A stretch of DNA of 64,000 nt from Mannheimia pernigra (GTDB lineage: Bacteria > Pseudomonadota > Gammaproteobacteria > Enterobacterales > Pasteurellaceae). The stretch is from positions 1,364,001 to 1,428,000 of the forward strand of contig NZ_CP055305.1 of assembly GCF_013377995.1 (NCBI RefSeq). Direction: 5' to 3'. Below are positions 29,590-40,434 of the stretch, piece by piece. Positions within the stretch are counted from its first letter, which is position 1, and the number at the start of each line of letters is the position of its first letter. Made by a program: the position numbers and the translations under genes. The notes under the pieces were generated by a model, which worked only from the letters and a program-made list of their open reading frames with translations, did not search any database and had not been told where the DNA came from.

Positions 29590-30353
29590 TATTTTTTCAC
29601 TTTTTCTTGCTTCGTTGCTTCAGTTTTAGTTTCTGCTGGTTTTTCTATTTTGATATCAGGGTGTTTTTTCACAATAGCTTCAAGTACCGCCTCAGTGATG
29701 TCTTTGCTTTCATCCTCAGCATAAAGAGCGATTTGTGGTTGAAGCACTAAAGTATAGCCTTTAGATTTTGCAATATCTTTAATCGTGGCATTAACTTCAT
29801 CAATAGCTTGTTTTTGTGCTTCTTGTGGGTTAATACCGCCATTTTCTTTATTTGCTTGCTCAATTTTTTTCTGGAACTCATCTGCTCGTTTTTGGAACGC
29901 TTCTGCTTTTTTTGCAAATTCCGCTTCACGTTTTTGAATCGCTTCTACTTTCTTTTGGAAAGCATCTGCTTCTTTTTGGATTGCATTTTGACGAGTTTGA
30001 ATATCTTTTGAGCGTAAGCGAGGCGCTTCTTTTTCTAATGCCGCCACTTTCTTTTTAATAGATTCTTCTACGGCTTTTTGCTCATTTTGTAATTTTTGTG
30101 CATCAGCGTTAATTTTGTCACGTTCAGCAGTTAATTCTTTATTTTCTTCAGCTAATTTTTTATCATCTTCTGCAAATTTTGATTGGCTTTCTTTTATAAA
30201 TTTATTGAATTTTACCGTGGCATCTAATAATACAGGGTGGTTTTGTAACACATAAGTCGGATCAACAAAACCGATTGTATCAGCGGCAGTAGCCATACCA
30301 GTTGCACTTGCTAAAGCAATTGTTAAACTTGTTGTTTTAAATAATTTTTTCAT
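29589..30353 (-). CDS. skp: Periplasmic chaperone Skp/OmpH, long form
   Basis: Trimeric jellyfish-shaped chaperone carrying outer-membrane proteins through the periplasm to BamA. The signal peptide is [24 protein letters not shown]. The mature start [16 protein letters not shown] and the C-terminal strand [14 protein letters not shown] are the trimer core. At 254 residues it is far longer than E. coli Skp (161). The extra length is in the coiled-coil tentacles and includes three consecutive copies of a 14-residue unit of the type xxFxKKxEAxQKR (about residues 134-175). A Lys/Glu-rich tail follows the core. Confidence 0.92.
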   Translation of the reverse strand: MKKLFKTTSLTIALASATGMATAADTIGFVDPTYVLQNHPVLLDATVKFNKFIKESQSKFAEDDKKLAEENKELTAERDKINADAQKLQNEQKAVEESIKKKVAALEKEAPRLRSKDIQTRQNAIQKEADAFQKKVEAIQKREAEFAKKAEAFQKRADEFQKKIEQANKENGGINPQEAQKQAIDEVNATIKDIAKSKGYTLVLQPQIALYAEDESKDITEAVLEAIVKKHPDIKIEKPAETKTEATKQEKVKK

Positions 30354-30432
30354 AGGTTTTCCTTTTTAAATAAACGTTTAAATAAGCGATCAATTTGCAA
30401 ATTTCATCACATTTTTGACCGCTTGCACTGAA

Positions 30433-32814
30433 TTAGAATGAGCTACCGATATTAAATTGGAATTGCTCAATTTCATCATGCTCATATTTGCGAATAGGTT
30501 TTGCATAAGAGAATGATAATGGTCCAATCGGAGAGAGCCATTGGAACGCTACGCCTGCAGAAGCACGGAAACGTTTGAAGTCACCATAATTAGGTAATGT
30601 TGAGTATTCTGTTTGTTTCCATTTTGTATTCCAGGCAGTAGCAGCATCAACAAATATAGAGGTTCTTACATTATGTTGATATTTATCGCTCACAAAAGGC
30701 GTTGGTGTAATTAATTCTAAACTTGCCGCAGCTAAAGCGTTACCACCAATAATCTCGTTTTTCACATTATCAAATTTGTTAGATTGATTATTATAGTAAA
30801 TGGCTTTCGGTCCAATTGCTCCATAAGAGAAGCCTCTTAAGGTGCCAATACCCCCTGCGGTGTAAAGTTGATAGAATGGAACCTCTTTGCCACTAAAACC
30901 ATTAGTGTAGGCTAGGCTTGCTTTAGTTGAAATTACCCATTTGTGTTCACGATTTAATGGGAAATAGTTTCTAAAATCTGCACTTACACGATAGTATTTA
31001 TTATCAGACCCTGGAATAGTAATTTTGCCACTAAGACTTGCAGCGGTTCCTTCAGTTGGGAAATAACCTCTGTTTAAGCTGTTATAGTTCCAACCTAGTG
31101 AGAAATCGAAATCATCTGCTTTGATTTTGTCATAGTAGCTTGAGCGAGGATTAAACTCAAAGTTCATTGATTTTACATATTTTTCACGCGTATATTCACG
31201 AGCTGCATTTTTGATTTTATCGTGCGTATAACCTAACCCTAAGTAGTATGAGTTATTTTCATTTACAGGGAAGCCTAGTGTGCCGTTAATGCCGTAAGTT
31301 TGGCGTTTATATGAAGTAACGTTATCATTTTTTGAGTTATTGTAATCTTCATAGAACGCATTACCACCTAAACTCACGCCATCTTTTGTGAAATAGGGTT
31401 CGGTATAACCTAAGTTAATGCTTGTGCCATAGTCATTACGGTTACCATTTAAGCTAATAGTTGAGCCCATACCCAAGAAATTATCTTGCTTAATCCCAGC
31501 TTGATAGCTAATACCATTTTCTGTACCGTAACCGATACCGAAGTTAATACTACCCGTATTACGCTCTTTGATTTTATATATAATATCAACTTGGTCTGAG
31601 GTGTTTTCTACATTTTGCATTGACATATCAACACTTTCATAGAACCCGGTTCTTTCTAAGCGAGCTTTACCTAGTGAGGCTTTATTTGTTGATAACCAAG
31701 CACCTTCTTGCTGACGCATTTCACGGCGTAGAGTGGAGTCTGCGGTTATATCATTGCCCTCAAAACGGATTTTACGTACATAAATTCGACGACCTGCATC
31801 AACGACAAAGCTGATTTTAACGCTGTTATCTGCATCATTAAATTGTGGGTAAATATCTACTTTTGTAGAACCATAACCAGCATCGCCTAAAATTTGTTTA
31901 ATATCTTCTTCGATTTGCGTTAAATCAGCTTTACGGAACCGTTGACCAGCTTTAAAACCTTTTAATAACGGATTTAATTTATCGTCCATATTGGCTGTAT
32001 TACCAACAATACGCATCTCACTGATATTATATTGTGAACCTTCATTTAATTTATAAGTAAGGTTTACTTCAGTTTTATCATTATTAAATTGTACGTCGGT
32101 GCCTTCAATCACAAATTTTGCATAACCACGATTTAAATAGAAATCTCTTAATGTTTCTAAATCTTTTTGGTAGGTCGCTTGCTCAAATTTACTACTTTCA
32201 AAAATATTCCACCAAGAAACGTCGGGTTGAATATCTAAGTTTTCTAATAATTTTTTATCAGAGAACGCATTATTTCCTTCAAATTTAATTGTCTTGGCTT
32301 TTGCAACATCGCCTTCATCAATTACTAATTTAACATTAACACTGCCTTGCGCATTATTTGTTACAACCGTATTGATTTTTGCCAAATAACGACCAGTAGC
32401 ATTGTAATGTTCAATCAAACTCTCTTTAAACGCATCTAATTTTGCTGCGTTGAAAATTTCACCTTCATTGATTAAGTTTGCTTTTAAATTTTGTTCTAAA
32501 GCCTCTTTGGGGATAGCTTGGTTGCCCTCAATTTCTACTTTACTGATAATTGGTTTTTCTGCCACTTTGATAACAAGGGTATTGCCTTCTCGTTTTGCGC
32601 GCACATCGGCAAAACGTTGTTGGCTAAATAAGTGACGAACAACATTAGATACATCATTATCTGTGGCGGTTTGACCTACTCTAACAGGGATAGACGAAAT
32701 AATAGCTGCACCTGTTGTTGGTTGTACGCCTTCAACACGAATATCTTTAACTACGAAAGGTGCAGCAACTACACCATTAGCAATTAAAAGAGAAGAAAGT
32801 AATAATTTTTTCAT
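30433..32814 (-). CDS. bamA: Outer membrane protein assembly factor BamA
   Basis: Central component of the BAM complex inserting beta-barrel proteins. I start at 32814 (MKKLLLSSLLIANGVVAAPF), a clean signal peptide preceded by AGGAT, giving 793 residues. Five POTRA repeats occupy about residues 20-420. The Omp85 barrel follows, with the conserved loop-6 VRGF-type motif (TLRGFSYGAIGPKAIYY) and the C-terminal Phe-ending strand FQFNIGSSF. It lies between rseP and skp, the standard order. Confidence 0.96.
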   Translation of the reverse strand: MKKLLLSSLLIANGVVAAPFVVKDIRVEGVQPTTGAAIISSIPVRVGQTATDNDVSNVVRHLFSQQRFADVRAKREGNTLVIKVAEKPIISKVEIEGNQAIPKEALEQNLKANLINEGEIFNAAKLDAFKESLIEHYNATGRYLAKINTVVTNNAQGSVNVKLVIDEGDVAKAKTIKFEGNNAFSDKKLLENLDIQPDVSWWNIFESSKFEQATYQKDLETLRDFYLNRGYAKFVIEGTDVQFNNDKTEVNLTYKLNEGSQYNISEMRIVGNTANMDDKLNPLLKGFKAGQRFRKADLTQIEEDIKQILGDAGYGSTKVDIYPQFNDADNSVKISFVVDAGRRIYVRKIRFEGNDITADSTLRREMRQQEGAWLSTNKASLGKARLERTGFYESVDMSMQNVENTSDQVDIIYKIKERNTGSINFGIGYGTENGISYQAGIKQDNFLGMGSTISLNGNRNDYGTSINLGYTEPYFTKDGVSLGGNAFYEDYNNSKNDNVTSYKRQTYGINGTLGFPVNENNSYYLGLGYTHDKIKNAAREYTREKYVKSMNFEFNPRSSYYDKIKADDFDFSLGWNYNSLNRGYFPTEGTAASLSGKITIPGSDNKYYRVSADFRNYFPLNREHKWVISTKASLAYTNGFSGKEVPFYQLYTAGGIGTLRGFSYGAIGPKAIYYNNQSNKFDNVKNEIIGGNALAAASLELITPTPFVSDKYQHNVRTSIFVDAATAWNTKWKQTEYSTLPNYGDFKRFRASAGVAFQWLSPIGPLSFSYAKPIRKYEHDEIEQFQFNIGSSF

Positions 32815-32877
32815 TGAAATTATCCTATAAATCTTTTGCAAGATGATTGCAAAAATGTTTGAAAAATAAACCGCTTG

Positions 32878-34191
32878 TTAAAAATGAATAATGTCATTTA
32901 TAAAAGCAAAAAACATTAATCCCAGCACAAATATAATGCCGATTTGTTGAAATAACATCTGTACTTTTTCTGATAATGTTTTGCCTCGAATAGCTTCGAC
33001 TGCTAATAAAATCAGTTGTCCGCCATCTAATGGCAAAATTGGAAATAGATTCATTACTCCTAAATTGACACTGATGAGTGCCATAAAACTTAAGTAATAA
33101 ATCCAGCCAATTTCAGCCGTTGCCCCAGCCCCCTTTGCCATTGAGATAGGGCCACCTAAATTTTTAATCGATAAATCACCAGAGATTAAATTACCGATAA
33201 ATTGTAGTATGGTTTGAATTAAAGACCATACTTTTTCAATACTTTTAGAAAATGCAGTAATAATATCATATTTTAATTCGGTGCGATATTTATCTGCAAG
33301 TCTTTCGTATGTTGGTACGATGCCAATAATATAGCGATTATCTCGTTTTTCAGGTTGAATTATTAGTGTCTTAATTTGTCCGTTTTGTTCAATTTTGAGT
33401 TCAATTAAATCACCATTTTGTACAGACTCTATTAAAGTTGTCCAATTGAAAGGTTGTTGGTTTACTTTTAAAATCCTATTTCCTGATGCTAAGCCTGCTT
33501 TTTCTGCGGGTGAATTTTCGATAACCTCTTTTATTTCAGCCATTATTTTTGTGCTTTTAGGCCGAATACCTAATGCGGTTAGTGGGTTTTCTTTGGTACT
33601 ATCAATCTTCCAGTTGGAAAGATCTAATTCATAATGCTGAACAGCTTGGCTATCATAGAATCGCCCCTCTAGTTGAACGTTCTTATTTCCTACTGATCCA
33701 ACTAATGCCAAAGAGGCACTTTCCCAATCTTGAATATTTTGATTATTGATTTTAGTAATTTCTAATTCAGTAGGTAGTTTGGCTTGTGCTGCAATGGTAT
33801 TAGGCAAAACTTCACCAATGACAGGCTTGATAGTAGGAATACCTGAAACAAATACTACCCAATAAGCCAATATCGCAAAAATAAAGTTTGCAGCTGGGCC
33901 TGCAAAAATAATAAACGCACGTTGTAAAACAGATTTTGCGGCTAATGATTGTTCTGGTGTGGCATTAACCTCTTTCTCGCCATTCCACATTTGAACATAA
34001 CCGCCTAATGGAATTAATGAGAAAGCAAATTCTGTCCCGTGCTTATCGGTTTTCTTAAATAGCACTTTACCAAAGCCAATAGAAAAACGAGTGACTTTCA
34101 CACCGCATTTACGTGCAGCCCAGAAATGTCCGTATTCGTGCACGAATACCAGTACGCAGATTAAAACAAAAAAGGCAATAATTGAGGTCAT
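32878..34191 (-). CDS. rseP: Site-2 intramembrane metalloprotease RseP
   Basis: Zinc protease that cleaves the anti-sigma factor RseA in the envelope stress response and clears signal peptides. The 437 residues have HEYGH at 18-22 in the first transmembrane helix, tandem periplasmic PDZ domains in the middle (PAEKAGLASGNRILKVN), and the third metal ligand motif FPILPLDGGQ near residue 390. Full length. Confidence 0.95.
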   Translation of the reverse strand: MTSIIAFFVLICVLVFVHEYGHFWAARKCGVKVTRFSIGFGKVLFKKTDKHGTEFAFSLIPLGGYVQMWNGEKEVNATPEQSLAAKSVLQRAFIIFAGPAANFIFAILAYWVVFVSGIPTIKPVIGEVLPNTIAAQAKLPTELEITKINNQNIQDWESASLALVGSVGNKNVQLEGRFYDSQAVQHYELDLSNWKIDSTKENPLTALGIRPKSTKIMAEIKEVIENSPAEKAGLASGNRILKVNQQPFNWTTLIESVQNGDLIELKIEQNGQIKTLIIQPEKRDNRYIIGIVPTYERLADKYRTELKYDIITAFSKSIEKVWSLIQTILQFIGNLISGDLSIKNLGGPISMAKGAGATAEIGWIYYLSFMALISVNLGVMNLFPILPLDGGQLILLAVEAIRGKTLSEKVQMLFQQIGIIFVLGLMFFAFINDIIHF

Positions 34192-34210
34192 ATCTTATAG
34201 CAAAAGAAAG

Positions 34211-35080
34211 TTATAGTACAAAAAAGAAGAAGGTAGCAAAAAATGGAATCGCTGCTGTTAAGCTATCAATGCGATCTAAAATACCACCGTGCCCTGGAAT
34301 GAGATTGCTACTATCTTTAACACCAGCTTGACGTTTAAACATACTTTCAGACAGATCGCCTAGTACAGAAATGGCTACAGTTGCAATAGAGACTAAAATA
34401 AATGGAGTAGTCGCTAATTCTCTACCGAATACATTAGTTGGCGTAAGTTGAAGGAATGCGAAAGCGATTACACCAGAAGTTAATAAACCACCCAAAACAC
34501 CTTCCCACGATTTACCTGGAGACACCTTGGGAGCAAGTTTTCTTTTGCCAAAAGCTCGTCCAAAGAAATATGCACCTGAATCAGCACTCCAAACTAATAA
34601 GCAAACATAAAGGAATAAATAAGTACCTTGATAAGGATTAATGTGGTAATTGTAGAAACGTAATGCTAATGCACCAATTAAAAATGGAATTAAAGTTGCA
34701 AAACCAAATAAAAATTTAGCTACTACTGATTTTTCCCATAATTTTGCGGAATTTGGGTAAGTAATTACTAAAATAAGAGCAATTAGCCACCATATACAAC
34801 CAACAAAGAGAAGGGGAGCGGTTTCATCGGTAATAAAACGTGTAGCACGAATATAATCGGTATTGGCAACTATCGCAAACAGTAATAAACAAATGGTTAC
34901 GAGTGCTACAATAGCTCGTGGTACAGAGCGTTTAAAACCTACAAATTGAGCCCATTCCCACATTCCAGCCACAATAATAGCAGATAGAGCCAACGTTAAT
35001 GATAACGGAGAGAGCCAAAAAATAGCGGCTAATACCGCAATAATCATAATAATTGCCGAAACTACACGTTCTTTAAGCAT
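34211..35080 (-). CDS. cdsA: Phosphatidate cytidylyltransferase
   Basis: Makes CDP-diacylglycerol from phosphatidate and CTP, the branch point of phospholipid synthesis. I place the start at 35080 (MLKERVVSAIIMI), behind AAGGAA, giving 289 residues. A longer version would overlap uppS. Multiple membrane helices and the C-terminal signature SMFKRQAGVKDSSNLIPGHG are present, along with KVSPGKSWEG. It directly follows uppS. Confidence 0.94.
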   Translation of the reverse strand: MLKERVVSAIIMIIAVLAAIFWLSPLSLTLALSAIIVAGMWEWAQFVGFKRSVPRAIVALVTICLLLFAIVANTDYIRATRFITDETAPLLFVGCIWWLIALILVITYPNSAKLWEKSVVAKFLFGFATLIPFLIGALALRFYNYHINPYQGTYLFLYVCLLVWSADSGAYFFGRAFGKRKLAPKVSPGKSWEGVLGGLLTSGVIAFAFLQLTPTNVFGRELATTPFILVSIATVAISVLGDLSESMFKRQAGVKDSSNLIPGHGGILDRIDSLTAAIPFFATFFFFVL

Positions 35081-35100
35081 CGTATTTCCTTTTAGATTTT

Positions 35101-35826
35101 TTAACAACCACCAAATCGGCGTTCACGTTGTTGATAAGCCAAAATTGCTTCAGTAAATGTGTTTTCATCAAAATCTGGCCATAAAACAGGGCTGAAAAAA
35201 AGTTCAGCATAGGCAATTTGCCATAATAAAAAGTTGCTGATTCTTTGTTCTCCACTGGTTCTAATGAGTAAATCAACCTGAGGTTGGGTTTCAGTTGTTA
35301 AATGTTGTTGAAAAAGTTCAGCGGTGATTTGTGTTACATCAATCTGGTTTTCTTTTACCTGCAATGCTAATTTTTGCGTAGCTTGAACAATGTCCCAGTA
35401 GCCACCATAGTTTGCAGCAATATTTAAAATAAGCCCGCTATTGTTTTTTGTTAATTTTTCCGACTCAGCAATACGTTTTTGTAAGCTGTCACTAAAGGCT
35501 GATTTATCGCCAATAATATTCAAGCGAATATTATTTTTATGTAATTTTTTTACTTCAGAATCTAATGCTTTGGTAAAAAGTGACATTAAAGCTGATACTT
35601 CGGGTTCTGGTCTGCTCCAATTTTCACTACTAAAAGCATAAAGTGTTAAAACGTTAATCTGATGTTTAGCTGCAAAACCTACCGCAGAACGAACCGCTTT
35701 AACACCATTTTGATGCCCGAAAATGCGTAATTTGCCTTTCTTTTTAGCCCAGCGACCATTGCCATCCATAATAATTGCAACGTGTTTTGGCATATTTTGA
35801 GGATCAAAGTTCACAGGTCCACTCAC
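35101..35826 (-). CDS. uppS: Undecaprenyl diphosphate synthase
   Basis: cis-Prenyltransferase producing the C55 lipid carrier for peptidoglycan and O-antigen. The 241 residues carry [17 protein letters not shown] (catalytic Asp near residue 20), [13 protein letters not shown], and the C-terminal [15 protein letters not shown] and [12 protein letters not shown]. First gene of the large minus-strand envelope operon. Confidence 0.96.
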   Translation of the reverse strand: MSGPVNFDPQNMPKHVAIIMDGNGRWAKKKGKLRIFGHQNGVKAVRSAVGFAAKHQINVLTLYAFSSENWSRPEPEVSALMSLFTKALDSEVKKLHKNNIRLNIIGDKSAFSDSLQKRIAESEKLTKNNSGLILNIAANYGGYWDIVQATQKLALQVKENQIDVTQITAELFQQHLTTETQPQVDLLIRTSGEQRISNFLLWQIAYAELFFSPVLWPDFDENTFTEAILAYQQRERRFGGC

Positions 35827-35941
35827 TAAAATAATAGAGATAAGATAAAAATGGCACTAACTATACCATAGGATAAGGCGTAGTGGAATTAACAAGCGAT
35901 ATTTGCACAAGTTTTTATAAAAAAATGAAAAAACTTAATGA

Positions 35942-35975
35942 TTGTCATCAAATTGTCATAATTGTTTTCTACACT
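35942..35975 (+). promoter_or_regulatory. Pho box and -10 of pstS
   Basis: Two direct repeats TTGTCAT at 35942-35948 and 35953-35959, 11 bases apart, form a Pho box in the place of a -35. A -10 TACACT (35970-35975) follows ten bases later. The pstS ATG is 38 bases downstream. This predicts PhoB-dependent induction under phosphate limitation, and phoB lies in the same gene cluster. Confidence 0.85.
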
Positions 35976-36013
35976 TAGTCACGCAACAGCAATTTAATGT
36001 AAGGAGAATTACT

Positions 36014-37036
36014 ATGCTAATGCGTCAGACTAAAAAAGTAATGTTATTAGGTTATATTTTTGCCTCAGTGGCAGTGGCTTCTCACGCACACACTATTACA
36101 GGAGCTGGGGCATCATTCCCTTATCCGATTTATGCGAAATGGGCTGCTTTATATGAAAAAGAAACGGGTAATAAAGTCAATTATCAATCAATTGGATCGG
36201 GCGGTGGTCAGCAACAAATTATCGCAAAAACTGTTGATTTTGGGGCATCTGATGACCCGATGAAAGCAGAGTTATTACAACAACATCAATTATTACAATT
36301 CCCTGCCATTATTGGTGGTACAGTGCTAGTGGTTAATATTCCTGGTATTAAAGAAGGTGAATTAACACTTTCTGGCGATTTAGTTGCTCAAATCTATCTG
36401 GGCAAAGTAGCTAAATGGAATGATGCAGCCATTCAAAAATTAAACCCCAATGTAAATCTGCCTGATAAAGATATTCTAGTGATTCATCGCTCGGATGGTT
36501 CTGGCACCACTTTTGGTTTTACTAACTACTTATCTAAAGTATCAAGTGAATGGAAATCAACAGTCGGTGAAGGAAAAGCCGTGAAATGGCCAAAAGGACA
36601 CGGTGGTAAAGGTAATGAGGGGATTGCAGCCTATGTTCGCCAAATGAAATATTCTATCGGTTATGTGGAATATGCTTACGCAAAACAAAACCAACTTGCG
36701 TGGACAGCATTACAAAATCAATCAGGCGAATTTGTTCAGCCGAACAAGGAAAGTTTTATGGCGGCAGCAAGTAATGCTAAATGGAATGAAGCAGAAGGTA
36801 TGGGCGTGATTCTTACCAATGAAGCTGGCGAAAAATCTTGGCCGATTACCGCAGCAAGTTTCATCTTAATTCATAAAAAAGAGGGCAAGCCTGAAGCAAC
36901 GCAAAATGTGGTGAAATTCTTTGATTGGGCGTTTGCAAAAGGGCAGCGTGTGGCAGAAGAATTGGATTATGTGCCAATTCCTGAAGAGGTTGTAAAACGC
37001 ATTCAAGCTAAATGGAACGCTGAATTGCAAAAATAA
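36014..37036 (+). CDS. pstS: Phosphate ABC transporter, periplasmic binding protein
   Basis: Captures phosphate for PstCAB. I use the ATG at 36014 because AAGGAG lies seven bases before it. The signal peptide is [20 protein letters not shown] followed by VASHA, then the mature [16 protein letters not shown]. Phosphate-contacting motifs [26 protein letters not shown] and [16 protein letters not shown] are all present. The length is 340 residues. A longer reading frame would include the Pho box and is rejected. Confidence 0.95.
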   Translation: MLMRQTKKVMLLGYIFASVAVASHAHTITGAGASFPYPIYAKWAALYEKETGNKVNYQSIGSGGGQQQIIAKTVDFGASDDPMKAELLQQHQLLQFPAIIGGTVLVVNIPGIKEGELTLSGDLVAQIYLGKVAKWNDAAIQKLNPNVNLPDKDILVIHRSDGSGTTFGFTNYLSKVSSEWKSTVGEGKAVKWPKGHGGKGNEGIAAYVRQMKYSIGYVEYAYAKQNQLAWTALQNQSGEFVQPNKESFMAAASNAKWNEAEGMGVILTNEAGEKSWPITAASFILIHKKEGKPEATQNVVKFFDWAFAKGQRVAEELDYVPIPEEVVKRIQAKWNAELQK

Positions 37037-37043
37037 GGAAAAA

Positions 37044-37074
37044 AACGACCGCTTGTATTAGGTGGGCGGTCGTT
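37044..37074 (+). terminator. USS-containing stem-loop between pstS and pstC
   Basis: Nine-base-pair stem AACGACCGC / GCGGTCGTT (37044-37052 and 37066-37074); the left arm is part of a USS complement (GACCGCTTGT). Followed by ACTTTG, not a real T run. It is best read as an attenuator or 3'-end protector that raises pstS relative to pstCAB. Confidence 0.6.
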
Positions 37075-37101
37075 ACTTTGTCACAGATTTCATACAGAAA
37101 A

Positions 37102-38052
37102 ATGATTATGCCTAAATTGAATCAATGTTTAAATCAAAATCGATTTGAAATATTTTTTAGAAATATGACCGCTTGTTTTGCGTGGTTGGTGTTTCTTTTA
37201 CTTGCTGCAATTATGATTTCGTTATTTATAGAAAGTTGGCCAAGTATCAAAAAGTTTGGTGTGAGTTTTTTATCGGATAGCGAGTGGGACCCAGTGCAGA
37301 ACCAGTACGGAGCGTTAATGCCTGTTCTCGGTACATTAATCACTTCCTTTTTAGCATTGATGATTGCCGTACCGATTTCATTTGGGATTGCCGTATTTAT
37401 CAACGAACTTTCGCCACAATGGTTAAAACGCCCGATTGGTACAGCCGTTGAAATGTTAGCCGCTATTCCTTCGATTATTTATGGTATGTGGGGCTTGTTT
37501 GTATTCGTCCCGTTATTCCAAGAATATGTTCAACCAACAATGATCGAATGGTTGGGTGATTTGCCTATACTTGAATATGTATTTTCAGGTGCCCCCTTTG
37601 GTATTGGCTTATTTACTGCGGGCTTAGTGCTTGCCATTATGATTATTCCGTTCATCGCATCAATGATGCGTGATGTTTTTTCTATTGTGCCGCCTATGTT
37701 GAAAGAAAGTGCCTACGGATTAGGCTCAACCCGTTGGGAAGTGCTCTGGAAAGTGGTACTACCTTATACCAAAACAGGGCTTATCGGCAGCATTATGTTA
37801 GGGTTCGGACGTGCATTGGGCGAAACAATGGCGGTCACTTTTGTGATTGGTAATGCTTTCCAAATACCCAATTCATTATTCTCGCCTTCGGTGTCTATTG
37901 CTTCAGCTATTGCAAATGAATTTAATGAAGCCTCAGGCTTACAAAAATCGGCGTTAATTGAATTAGGTTTAGTTCTTTTCTTTATTACCACCATCGTACT
38001 AGCCATTTCTCGCTTAATGATTTTAAGAATGCAGCGTAAGGAAGGAAAATAA
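37102..38052 (+). CDS. pstC: Phosphate ABC transporter permease PstC
   Basis: Inner-membrane subunit with about six helices and the permease motif ([20 protein letters not shown] … [16 protein letters not shown]). I start at the ATG at 37102; a TTG at 37078 would add eight residues. Neither has a strong ribosome site. The length is about 316 residues. The stop overlaps the pstA start by one base (TAATG). Confidence 0.94.
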   Translation: MIMPKLNQCLNQNRFEIFFRNMTACFAWLVFLLLAAIMISLFIESWPSIKKFGVSFLSDSEWDPVQNQYGALMPVLGTLITSFLALMIAVPISFGIAVFINELSPQWLKRPIGTAVEMLAAIPSIIYGMWGLFVFVPLFQEYVQPTMIEWLGDLPILEYVFSGAPFGIGLFTAGLVLAIMIIPFIASMMRDVFSIVPPMLKESAYGLGSTRWEVLWKVVLPYTKTGLIGSIMLGFGRALGETMAVTFVIGNAFQIPNSLFSPSVSIASAIANEFNEASGLQKSALIELGLVLFFITTIVLAISRLMILRMQRKEGK

Positions 38053-38903
38053 TGAAAAATTTACAAAACGCTCGTTTTTATAGACGCAAATGTTGTAACA
38101 GCATAATGCTAAGTTTAGCCTATATTGCGGTGGCTTTCGGTTTGTTTTGGCTTTGTTGGATTTTATATTCATTAGTTAGTCGAGGAATTCCAGGTCTTTC
38201 GCTAGATCTTTTCACACAAATTACCCCAGCACCAAATGAGCAGGGCGGTTTAAGCAATGCGATTTTAGGCTCACTGCTTATTGTAGGAACAGGCACGCTT
38301 ATCGGTACGCCTATTGGGATTTTAGCCGGCACGTATTTAGCGGAATATGGCAACTATAGCCGTTTGGCGAAAGTCACTCGTTTCCTCAATGATATATTGC
38401 TTTCTGCACCGTCAATTATTATCGGCTTGTTTGTGTACACGCTTTATGTGTCAAAAGTAGGGCATTTTTCTGGCTGGGCAGGTTCTTTAGCGTTAGCGTT
38501 ATTGGTTATTCCCATTGTGGTGAGAACCACAGACAGTATGCTTAACCTTATTCCAAATAACCTGCGTGAAGCGGCAATTGCATTAGGTTGCCCTCAATGG
38601 AGAGTGATTGTGATGATTTGTTATCGTGCAGCAAAATCAGGAATTTTAACCGGCGTATTATTAGCGGTTGCTCGTATTTCAGGTGAAACAGCACCATTGC
38701 TATTTACTACATTATCTAACCAATTTATGTCTTGGGATATGAATGCACCAATGGCGAATTTACCTGTTGTGATTTATCAATATGCGGCAAGTCCGTTTAC
38801 AGATTGGAATAATCTTGCGTGGGCAGGAGCGATTTTAATTACCTTATTCGTATTATGTATCAATGTGTTAGCCCGTGTTTTCTTACAACCCAAACAGAAA
38901 TAA
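38052..38903 (+). CDS. pstA: Phosphate ABC transporter permease PstA
   Basis: Second membrane subunit, 283 residues. Motifs [12 protein letters not shown], the EAA-type coupling loop [23 protein letters not shown] and the closing [15 protein letters not shown] are typical of PstA. Translation is coupled to pstC by a one-base overlap. pstB follows after 14 bases. Confidence 0.95.
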   Translation: MKNLQNARFYRRKCCNSIMLSLAYIAVAFGLFWLCWILYSLVSRGIPGLSLDLFTQITPAPNEQGGLSNAILGSLLIVGTGTLIGTPIGILAGTYLAEYGNYSRLAKVTRFLNDILLSAPSIIIGLFVYTLYVSKVGHFSGWAGSLALALLVIPIVVRTTDSMLNLIPNNLREAAIALGCPQWRVIVMICYRAAKSGILTGVLLAVARISGETAPLLFTTLSNQFMSWDMNAPMANLPVVIYQYAASPFTDWNNLAWAGAILITLFVLCINVLARVFLQPKQK

Positions 38904-38917
38904 TAAGGTGTTTAGAA

Positions 38918-39679
38918 ATGAACATAGAACCAAAAATTTCAGTACAAAATCTTAATTTTTATTATGGCGATTTCCACGCTTTAAAAAATATCAACTTAAA
39001 TATTGCAAAAAACAAAGTAACCGCATTTATTGGGCCTTCTGGTTGTGGTAAATCCACCTTATTGAGAACTTTTAACCGTATGTTTGAGCTTTACCCAAAT
39101 CAAAGAGCGGAAGGCGAGATCAATTTAGATGGCGAAAATCTATTAACCACCGAGACAGATATTTCGATTATTCGTGCAAAAGTGGGGATGGTATTCCAAA
39201 AACCAACGCCATTTCCTATGTCAATTTATGACAACATCGCCTTTGGCATTCGTTTATTTGAGAAATTATCAAAGCAAGAGATGAATGAGCGAGTAGAATG
39301 GGCTCTAACCAAAGCCGCTTTATGGAATGAAGTAAAAAATAAGTTACACCAAAGTGGCGATAGTCTATCGGGTGGACAACAGCAACGTTTATGTATTGCC
39401 AGAGCGATTGCTATCAAACCTGATGTTTTATTGTTAGACGAGCCCTGTTCGGCACTAGACCCCATTTCTACAATGAAGATTGAAGTCTTGATTACTGAAC
39501 TCAAGCAAGATTATACTGTGGCAATGGTAACGCACAATATGCAACAAGCTGCACGTTGTTCCGATTACACCGCATTTATGTACTTGGGCGAGCTAGTGGA
39601 ATTTGGCGAAACGACACAAATTTTTAGCCAACCCAAAATTTCACGTACGGCAGATTATATTCAGGGCAAAATGGGCTAG
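38918..39679 (+). CDS. pstB: Phosphate ABC transporter ATPase PstB
   Basis: ATPase driving phosphate import and part of the PhoR-signalling complex. I start at the ATG at 38918 after AAGGTG, giving 253 residues. The reading frame continues upstream into pstA, but that segment has no homology. Walker A is GPSGCGKST (39-47), followed by the Q-loop [15 protein letters not shown], the signature [14 protein letters not shown], Walker [14 protein letters not shown] and the H-loop VTHNM. Confidence 0.96.
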   Translation: MNIEPKISVQNLNFYYGDFHALKNINLNIAKNKVTAFIGPSGCGKSTLLRTFNRMFELYPNQRAEGEINLDGENLLTTETDISIIRAKVGMVFQKPTPFPMSIYDNIAFGIRLFEKLSKQEMNERVEWALTKAALWNEVKNKLHQSGDSLSGGQQQRLCIARAIAIKPDVLLLDEPCSALDPISTMKIEVLITELKQDYTVAMVTHNMQQAARCSDYTAFMYLGELVEFGETTQIFSQPKISRTADYIQGKMG

Positions 39680-39690
39680 TTAATTCAATT

Positions 39691-39720
39691 AATGCAGTGT
39701 TAATACAATTTCACTGCATT
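39691..39720 (+). terminator. Stem-loop between pstB and phoB
   Basis: Perfect nine-base-pair inverted repeat AATGCAGTG / CACTGCATT (39691-39699 and 39712-39720), 12-base loop, followed by TCTTCTATT. It probably reduces read-through from the transporter genes into phoBR rather than blocking it. Confidence 0.6.
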
Positions 39721-39741
39721 TCTTCTATTGGAGTATGGATA

Positions 39742-40434
39742 ATGAGCAGAAGCATTTTAGTGGTAGAGGATGAACGAGGCATTCGTGAGATGATCACTCT
39801 TTTTCTAATGCAACATCAATATGATGTGATTGAAGCGGAAGATTATCAAAGTGCAGTAAAAAAACTGGCTGAAAAACCACAATTAGTTTTACTAGATTGG
39901 ATGTTACCAGGGCGTTCAGGCGTGCAACTCATTGAATATATGAAAAAGCACGAAGACATAGCCCAAATTCCTGTGATTATGCTCACGGCTCGTAGTGCAG
40001 AAGAAGATTGTATTACCTGCTTAAACGCTGGAGCAGATGATTATGTTATCAAACCTTTCTCTCCCAAAGTGTTATTGGCTCGGATTGAAGCTGTGTGGCG
40101 AAGAATTTACGAGCAAACCGTGCAAATTATTCAAATAGGTGATTTAACGTTAGATGAAAATGCCCAGCGAGTTTTTTATCAATCGGAACAAATCCATTTA
40201 AGTTATACTGAATTCAAATTACTCCATTTTTTTATGGCACACCCAGAAAAAGTGTACTCCCGCGAACAGTTATTAAATCGAATTTGGGGCGATGATTTAG
40301 ATGTAGAAGACAGAACGGTTGATAGTTATATCCGCCGCTTACGCCGTAGCCTTGAGGCTTGCCAATGTGATAGCTATGTGCAAACAGTAAGAGGAAGTGG
40401 CTATCGTTTTTCTCAACATATTCAAGGTGAGTGA
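39742..40434 (+). CDS. phoB: Phosphate regulon response regulator PhoB
   Basis: OmpR-family activator that binds Pho boxes such as the one before pstS. The receiver domain (1-120) has the phospho-acceptor D52 in [12 protein letters not shown] and the conserved Lys in VIKPFSP. The winged-helix domain (130-228) has [20 protein letters not shown] and [13 protein letters not shown]. The start at 39742 follows GGAG. The stop shares a base with the phoR start. Confidence 0.95.
   Translation: MSRSILVVEDERGIREMITLFLMQHQYDVIEAEDYQSAVKKLAEKPQLVLLDWMLPGRSGVQLIEYMKKHEDIAQIPVIMLTARSAEEDCITCLNAGADDYVIKPFSPKVLLARIEAVWRRIYEQTVQIIQIGDLTLDENAQRVFYQSEQIHLSYTEFKLLHFFMAHPEKVYSREQLLNRIWGDDLDVEDRTVDSYIRRLRRSLEACQCDSYVQTVRGSGYRFSQHIQGE

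Noticed and set aside
29808..30058. Phe/Leu-rich open frames opposite skp
   Set aside because: They are the complement of the Lys/Glu-rich Skp coiled coil, which produces Phe/Leu-rich antisense frames automatically.
37078..37101. TTG start for pstC giving eight more residues
   Set aside because: No better ribosome site than the ATG at 37102, and the extra residues are not family-like.
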